A stretch of DNA of 64,000 nt. It comes from Shewanella sp. MR-4. Its GTDB lineage: Bacteria; Pseudomonadota; Gammaproteobacteria; Enterobacterales; Shewanellaceae. The notes below the pieces were generated by a model. It was not told the origin of the DNA. It ran no database searches and saw nothing but the letters and a program-made list of their open reading frames with translations. Positions 60,275 through 64,000 of the stretch are shown piece by piece. Within the stretch, counting starts at the first letter, position 1, and every line of letters starts with the position of its first letter. Made by a program: the position numbers and the translations under genes. The stretch lies in contig NC_008321.1 in the NCBI RefSeq assembly GCF_000014685.1, forward strand, positions 1,919,001 to 1,983,000. Direction: 5' to 3'.

Positions 60275-62317
60275 ATGAAAATTGTTAAAAAAAGTTTTAA
60301 CAAGTCGGCGCTTGCTTTGGGGGTGGCGTCGGCATTGAGTTTATTGATGGTGTCGAATGTTAATGCGGTTGCGTTCGATTGGGGGGAGATACAAGGGACT
60401 TTTGACTCGACTTGGACTGCTGGTGCCAGTTGGCGTGTAGGGGAGCGCGATTGGGATGGACAAATTGGTAAGGTAAACCAGCCACAGTTTGATTGGTCAA
60501 ACTACACTGCATTTGGCAATACCAAATACACATCTGCTGAGATTTGGGCACAACCAGGTTCTTATTCTAGTAACAACGATTTGAGTAATTTACTTTATTC
60601 TCAAGGTGATACTACATCCGAAATCGTTAAAGGATTACACGAGTTATCCCTTAAGTATGAGAACTATGGTCTATTCGTTCGTGGTATGTATTTTTACGAT
60701 CGTAAGCTAAACGATGGTAACTACGACTACAATGACCCGTTAACAGGGAAAGAATACGATCCTTGCCGCGATAGTAAGGCTTCTGAAGTGCAATGTAAGG
60801 ACATCCGTCTGCTGGATGCCTTCGTATACGCGAATTTTGATTTAAACGATGGTGCCAACCCGCTTTCTATCCGTGTGGGTAATCAAGTGGTTTCTTGGGG
60901 TGAAAGTACGCTGATCGCCCACGGTATTGGTGAAATCAACCCTGTCGATTTGAACATCCTGAACGCGCCTGGCGCGGAACTCAAAGAAGCCTTCCGTCCT
61001 CAGGGTATGGTGTGGGCCTCATTGGGGATCACCGAAAACCTATCGGTAGAAGGTTTCTATCAATATGATTGGGAACCCGTTTGGATCCCAACCCCTGGTT
61101 CGATTTTTGCGACTAACGATTTCGCCGGTTACGGTGGTTATAACCAGAATGCGCAGTTAGGCTTTAACGCTAACCCTGACATCAATTTAGATTTCTTAAC
61201 GCAGGAATATCAGAAACTGGCTGGGATGATCGCCAGTGGTCAAACTATTCCTACACAGCAATTGGTAGCGATGGCACTGGCTTATCCCACTAAAGTGACG
61301 TTAGTGCAAGATGAGCAAGCACCAAGCAACGGTGGCCAATATGGTATCAAGCTGGGTTATTACGCCCCTGAGTTAGGCGATACCGAGTTTGGTTTCTACT
61401 TTATGAACTACCACAGCCGTCGTCCGCTGATCAGCGGTACTGCTGCCGACTTTAGCACTGGCGCACTGTTGTCAGATCTTGCCGTACTGGGTCAAAACGC
61501 GGGTGATATTAACCGCGAATTGCTGCTCAGCTTAAAGAGCTTCTCTAAGGCGCAAATTGTTTACCCTGAAGACATTAAACTCTATGGCTTTAGTTTCAAC
61601 ACGTCATTGGGTGATACCTCAGTCGGTGCTGAAATCGCTCACCGTCAAGATGAACCGCTACAAATCGATGACGTAGAACTGCTGTTTGCGGGTATGCCAC
61701 AACAGTTAGCCAACGCGGGTATTCGCCCCGATTTCGATGGCATTTCTCAAATTGATGGCGTACAACCTGGCGAAACCGTTGACGGTTTTATTCGCCTCGA
61801 TACCACTCAAGCGCAAGTCACTTTCACTCACTTATTCGGTCCTACCTTGGGATTGGATAACCTGACGATGTTGGCCGAAGTCGGTGGGGTATGGATCCAC
61901 GATATGCCAGGTTTTGATGAACTGCGTCTTAATGGCCCAGGTACCGCACGTTCGGGCGGTAATCCCGATATGCCAGGCATCATCCAAGCGCTGCATAATG
62001 GTCCAGAAACCAACCCATTCCCAACGGATTTTGCTTGGGGATACCGTCTGGTGGCTAAAGCGGACTTTAACAACTTGTTTGCGGGCGTGAACATGTCTCC
62101 TCGGTTGATTTTCTCACACGATGTAGACGGTATTACGCCTGATCCTATGTTCCTCTTTACCGAAGGACGTAAGTCAGTGGCCTTAGGTGTGAATTTTGAA
62201 TACCAAAACCGTTGGGGCGCAGACTTATCCTACAACAACTTCTTTGGCGGTGTAGGAACAACCAACGCGATGTCAGATCGTGATTATATTTCTTTCAATA
62301 TCAAGTATTCGATCTAA
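60275..62317 (+). CDS. DUF1302 family outer-membrane-type protein
   Basis: A 680-residue exported protein of DUF1302 (PF06980). Its signal peptide runs to about residue 31 (LLMVSNVNA). The mature part is rich in Trp, Tyr, Asn, Gly and short alternating strands (GASWRVGERDWD, YGLFVRGMYFYDR, LSLKYENYG), as in outer-membrane beta-barrels. It contains the SIRVGNQVVSWGES, HGIGEINPVDLNILNAPGAE and FRPQGMVWASLGIT blocks I associate with the family. It ends with YISFNIKYSI, an amphipathic last strand without the usual terminal Phe/Trp. The gene is 12 bases before the DUF1329 gene; the two are an operon. Biochemical function is not known to me. Confidence 0.88.
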   Translation: MKIVKKSFNKSALALGVASALSLLMVSNVNAVAFDWGEIQGTFDSTWTAGASWRVGERDWDGQIGKVNQPQFDWSNYTAFGNTKYTSAEIWAQPGSYSSNNDLSNLLYSQGDTTSEIVKGLHELSLKYENYGLFVRGMYFYDRKLNDGNYDYNDPLTGKEYDPCRDSKASEVQCKDIRLLDAFVYANFDLNDGANPLSIRVGNQVVSWGESTLIAHGIGEINPVDLNILNAPGAELKEAFRPQGMVWASLGITENLSVEGFYQYDWEPVWIPTPGSIFATNDFAGYGGYNQNAQLGFNANPDINLDFLTQEYQKLAGMIASGQTIPTQQLVAMALAYPTKVTLVQDEQAPSNGGQYGIKLGYYAPELGDTEFGFYFMNYHSRRPLISGTAADFSTGALLSDLAVLGQNAGDINRELLLSLKSFSKAQIVYPEDIKLYGFSFNTSLGDTSVGAEIAHRQDEPLQIDDVELLFAGMPQQLANAGIRPDFDGISQIDGVQPGETVDGFIRLDTTQAQVTFTHLFGPTLGLDNLTMLAEVGGVWIHDMPGFDELRLNGPGTARSGGNPDMPGIIQALHNGPETNPFPTDFAWGYRLVAKADFNNLFAGVNMSPRLIFSHDVDGITPDPMFLFTEGRKSVALGVNFEYQNRWGADLSYNNFFGGVGTTNAMSDRDYISFNIKYSI

Positions 62318-62329
62318 AGGATTATAACA

Positions 62330-63694
62330 ATGAAGAAACTGTCGATATTGGCAAGTGCCGTGATGATGGCCCTTGTAGCACCTGTAGCGATGGCAAAGGT
62401 ATCTGAAGCCGACGCCGCTAAATTAGGTAACGAATTAACGCCATTAGGCGCAGAAAAAGCCGGCAATGCCGATGGCTCTATTCCCGCTTGGGATGGCGGT
62501 ATTACTAAGCCAGTTGCAGGATATACCAAGGGAATGCATCACCCCGATCCTTTCCCTGAGGATAAAATTGAATTCACTATTACCAATGCGAACAAAGCCC
62601 AATACAAGGATTTCTTGACCCCGGGTCAAATGAAACTGTTTGAGCTTTACCCAGATACTTACAAGATGAATGTGTACAAAACGCGCCGCAGCGCATCAGT
62701 GCCACAATTTGTCTATGATGCGACAAAAGCCAACGCCACTCGCGCTGAATTAGTTGCACAGGGTAATGGTATAGCGGGCGCATCGATTGGTATTCCATTC
62801 CCTATCCCTGCCAATGGTTTAGAAGCGATTTGGAACCATATCCTGCGCTTCCGTGGTGTGGATGTGGAGACCTCACGTAGCCAAGCGGCGCCAACGGCCG
62901 ATGGCAGCTACACCTTAGTGGAAACTGCTGAGGAAATTCGTTTCGAGTATTCTCGCCCTGAAATCACCCTTGATCAGTTAAAGGCCAGCAACACGCTGTT
63001 CTACTTTAAACAAGTGGTGACTCAGCCTGCTCGTTTGGCTGGTACTGCGCTGTTAGTAAAAGAAACCATGGACCAAGAGGCGCTGCCACGCCAAGCATGG
63101 ACCTATAACACAGGTCAGCGCCGCGTACGTAAAGCACCAAACGTTGCCTTTGATACACCGGGTACCGTATCCGATGGTCTGCGCACCACAGACGATTTCG
63201 ATATGTTTAACGGTTCACCCGTGCGTTATAACTGGGAGCTTGTGGGCAAGAAGGAAATCTATATTCCTTACAACGACTACAAATTGCACTCAGATAAGCT
63301 GAAATATGACCAGATTTTAAAACCCGGTCATATCAATCCTGAGTTTGTCCGTTGGGAAAAACACCGCGTATGGGAAGTGAAGGCGACCTTGAAAGACGGT
63401 ATGCGTCACATCTACAAAACGCGTGTGATGTATCTTGACGAAGACTCATGGCAAGTATCGATTGCCGATCTGTATGACAACCGTGATGAACTCTACCGTG
63501 TGGCAGTTGCCCACGGCTTGAACTACTACGAAGTCCCCACACAGTGGGATACCTTAGAAGTGTTCCACGATCTGCAGTCCCGTCGTTATTTGGCCATGGG
63601 CTTAGACAACCAGAGTGGAATGTATAACTTCGATGCCAAGTTGAGTGAAGCGAACTTCACCCCAGACGCGCTGCGTCGCGAAGGTATCCGTTAA
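62330..63694 (+). CDS. DUF1329 family periplasmic protein
   Basis: A 454-residue DUF1329 (PF07044) protein. Signal peptide to residue 22 (VAPVAMA), no lipobox. Then KVSEADAAKLGNELTPLGAEK, SIPAWDGGITKP, GMHHPDPFPEDKIEFTI, ANGLEAIWNH, and later RKAPNVAFDTPGT, DDFDMFNGSPVRYNWELVG and YKTRVMYLDEDSWQVS. The central domain resembles my memory of LolA/LolB-like lipid-carrier folds, but this is inference. Pairing with DUF1302 is common in gammaproteobacteria. AGGATT-type ribosome site precedes the ATG. Confidence 0.88.
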   Translation: MKKLSILASAVMMALVAPVAMAKVSEADAAKLGNELTPLGAEKAGNADGSIPAWDGGITKPVAGYTKGMHHPDPFPEDKIEFTITNANKAQYKDFLTPGQMKLFELYPDTYKMNVYKTRRSASVPQFVYDATKANATRAELVAQGNGIAGASIGIPFPIPANGLEAIWNHILRFRGVDVETSRSQAAPTADGSYTLVETAEEIRFEYSRPEITLDQLKASNTLFYFKQVVTQPARLAGTALLVKETMDQEALPRQAWTYNTGQRRVRKAPNVAFDTPGTVSDGLRTTDDFDMFNGSPVRYNWELVGKKEIYIPYNDYKLHSDKLKYDQILKPGHINPEFVRWEKHRVWEVKATLKDGMRHIYKTRVMYLDEDSWQVSIADLYDNRDELYRVAVAHGLNYYEVPTQWDTLEVFHDLQSRRYLAMGLDNQSGMYNFDAKLSEANFTPDALRREGIR

Positions 63695-63709
63695 TCAGCC
63701 ACGGTATAA

Positions 63710-63728
63710 AGGGGCGCTAAGCGCCCCT
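63710..63728 (+). terminator. Hairpin between the DUF1329 and YCF48 genes
   Basis: AGGGGCGC (63710-63717) pairs with GCGCCCCT (63721-63728) around TAA. No T-run follows, so it may weaken rather than stop transcription into the next gene. Confidence 0.6.
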
Positions 63729-63748
63729 CATTAGTTAAGGAAGTTTGT

Positions 63749-64000
63749 ATGTCGTTTCGCATCCTTCAATGCGCCGCTGCAATCAGTGTTGGTTGTTTAT
63801 TTTCTTCCCCTTCATTTTCTGCGGTGTCTGAGACTTTCCCGCAAATTCAGCCCTTAGCGGCATCTTCTTTAGTGTTAGATATTGCCCATGCTGGGCAGCG
63901 TTTGGTCGCCGTGGGCGAGCGTGGGCATGTGCTCGTGCTGAATGACACCTGGCAACAAGTGCCTACACCAACCTCGGCGCAGCTGACAAAAGTGTTCTTT
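63749..64000 (+). CDS. YCF48-related (BNR-repeat-like) exported protein, cut by window end
   Basis: The first 84 residues of a protein with a Sec signal peptide (MSFRILQCAAAISVGCLF onward, probable end near SFSA at residue 24) and then SSLVLDIAHAGQRLVAVGERGHVLVLND, the opening blade of YCF48/BNR-like beta-propellers. No stop before the window end. An AAGGAAG site precedes the ATG. In related genomes I remember such a gene after DUF1302/DUF1329 and before an RND/MMPL-type transporter, but that part lies outside the window. Confidence 0.7.
   Translation, partial: MSFRILQCAAAISVGCLFSSPSFSAVSETFPQIQPLAASSLVLDIAHAGQRLVAVGERGHVLVLNDTWQQVPTPTSAQLTKVFF

Noticed and set aside
1..64000. CRISPR arrays, prophage, integrative elements, tRNA or rRNA genes
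   Set aside because: No regularly spaced direct repeats, no phage or integrase-like proteins and no tRNA-like cloverleaf sequences were seen on reading both strands.

Overview
The window reads as a contiguous stretch of a gammaproteobacterial chromosome, most probably Shewanella. The reasons are gene content and order (gltA divergent from sdhCDAB-sucABCD, the yebG/letAB/msrC/proQ/prc/pepN neighbourhood, DUF2986 and DUF2835 proteins) and protein sequences that match my memory of Shewanella homologues. The genus call is recognition from memory, not a search. There are no tRNA or rRNA genes, CRISPR arrays, insertion-sequence ORFs or phage genes. Most of the window is densely packed core genome.

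Layout. 1-4.5 kb: the tail of an MFS transporter, a MATE exporter, two small conserved proteins (DUF2986 and YqfB/ASCH) and an unrecognised 364-residue lipoprotein. 4.5-12 kb: a minus-strand operon of one periplasmic adaptor and two different RND pump subunits. 12.2-23.6 kb: the TCA block, with gltA on the minus strand and sdhCDAB-sucABCD on the plus strand. 23.6-28.6 kb: an intergenic structured RNA with its own terminator, rnk, a GNAT acetyltransferase, fur with a Fur box over its own -10, the sirtuin cobB with a P-loop kinase, a small membrane protein and corA. 28.7-33.6 kb: cspD, clpS-clpA and aat-bpt-infA, which together form a bacterial N-degron pathway. 33.6-45.6 kb: a glycine-zipper protein, a Nif3-family protein, an AEC carrier, metG, mrp, udk, dcd, and the operon pabC-mltG-tmk-holB-pilZ. 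A 229-bp MITE-like palindromic element follows, then ycfH. 45.9-59.4 kb: rsmF, a fused SpmA/SpmB-like protein, letB with two half-size letA genes, LexA-boxed yebG, msrC, proQ, prc and pepN. 59.7-64 kb: a DUF2835 protein, then DUF1302, DUF1329 and the start of a YCF48-like gene. These last three look like the beginning of an envelope export system whose remaining part lies beyond the window.

How the genes work together. The central block encodes citrate synthase, succinate dehydrogenase, 2-oxoglutarate dehydrogenase E1/E2 and succinyl-CoA synthetase, a contiguous TCA arc. Aat and Bpt add destabilising residues to proteins, ClpS recognises them and ClpA unfolds them for ClpP. LetA and LetB form an inner-to-outer-membrane lipid path.

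The least explained items are the DUF1302/DUF1329/YCF48 cluster, the structured RNA upstream of rnk, the split letA, the extra membrane insert in one RND pump, the MITE-like repeat and the unknown lipoprotein. All coordinates and motifs were read by eye. Family assignments rest on motif and length recognition and no database search was run.
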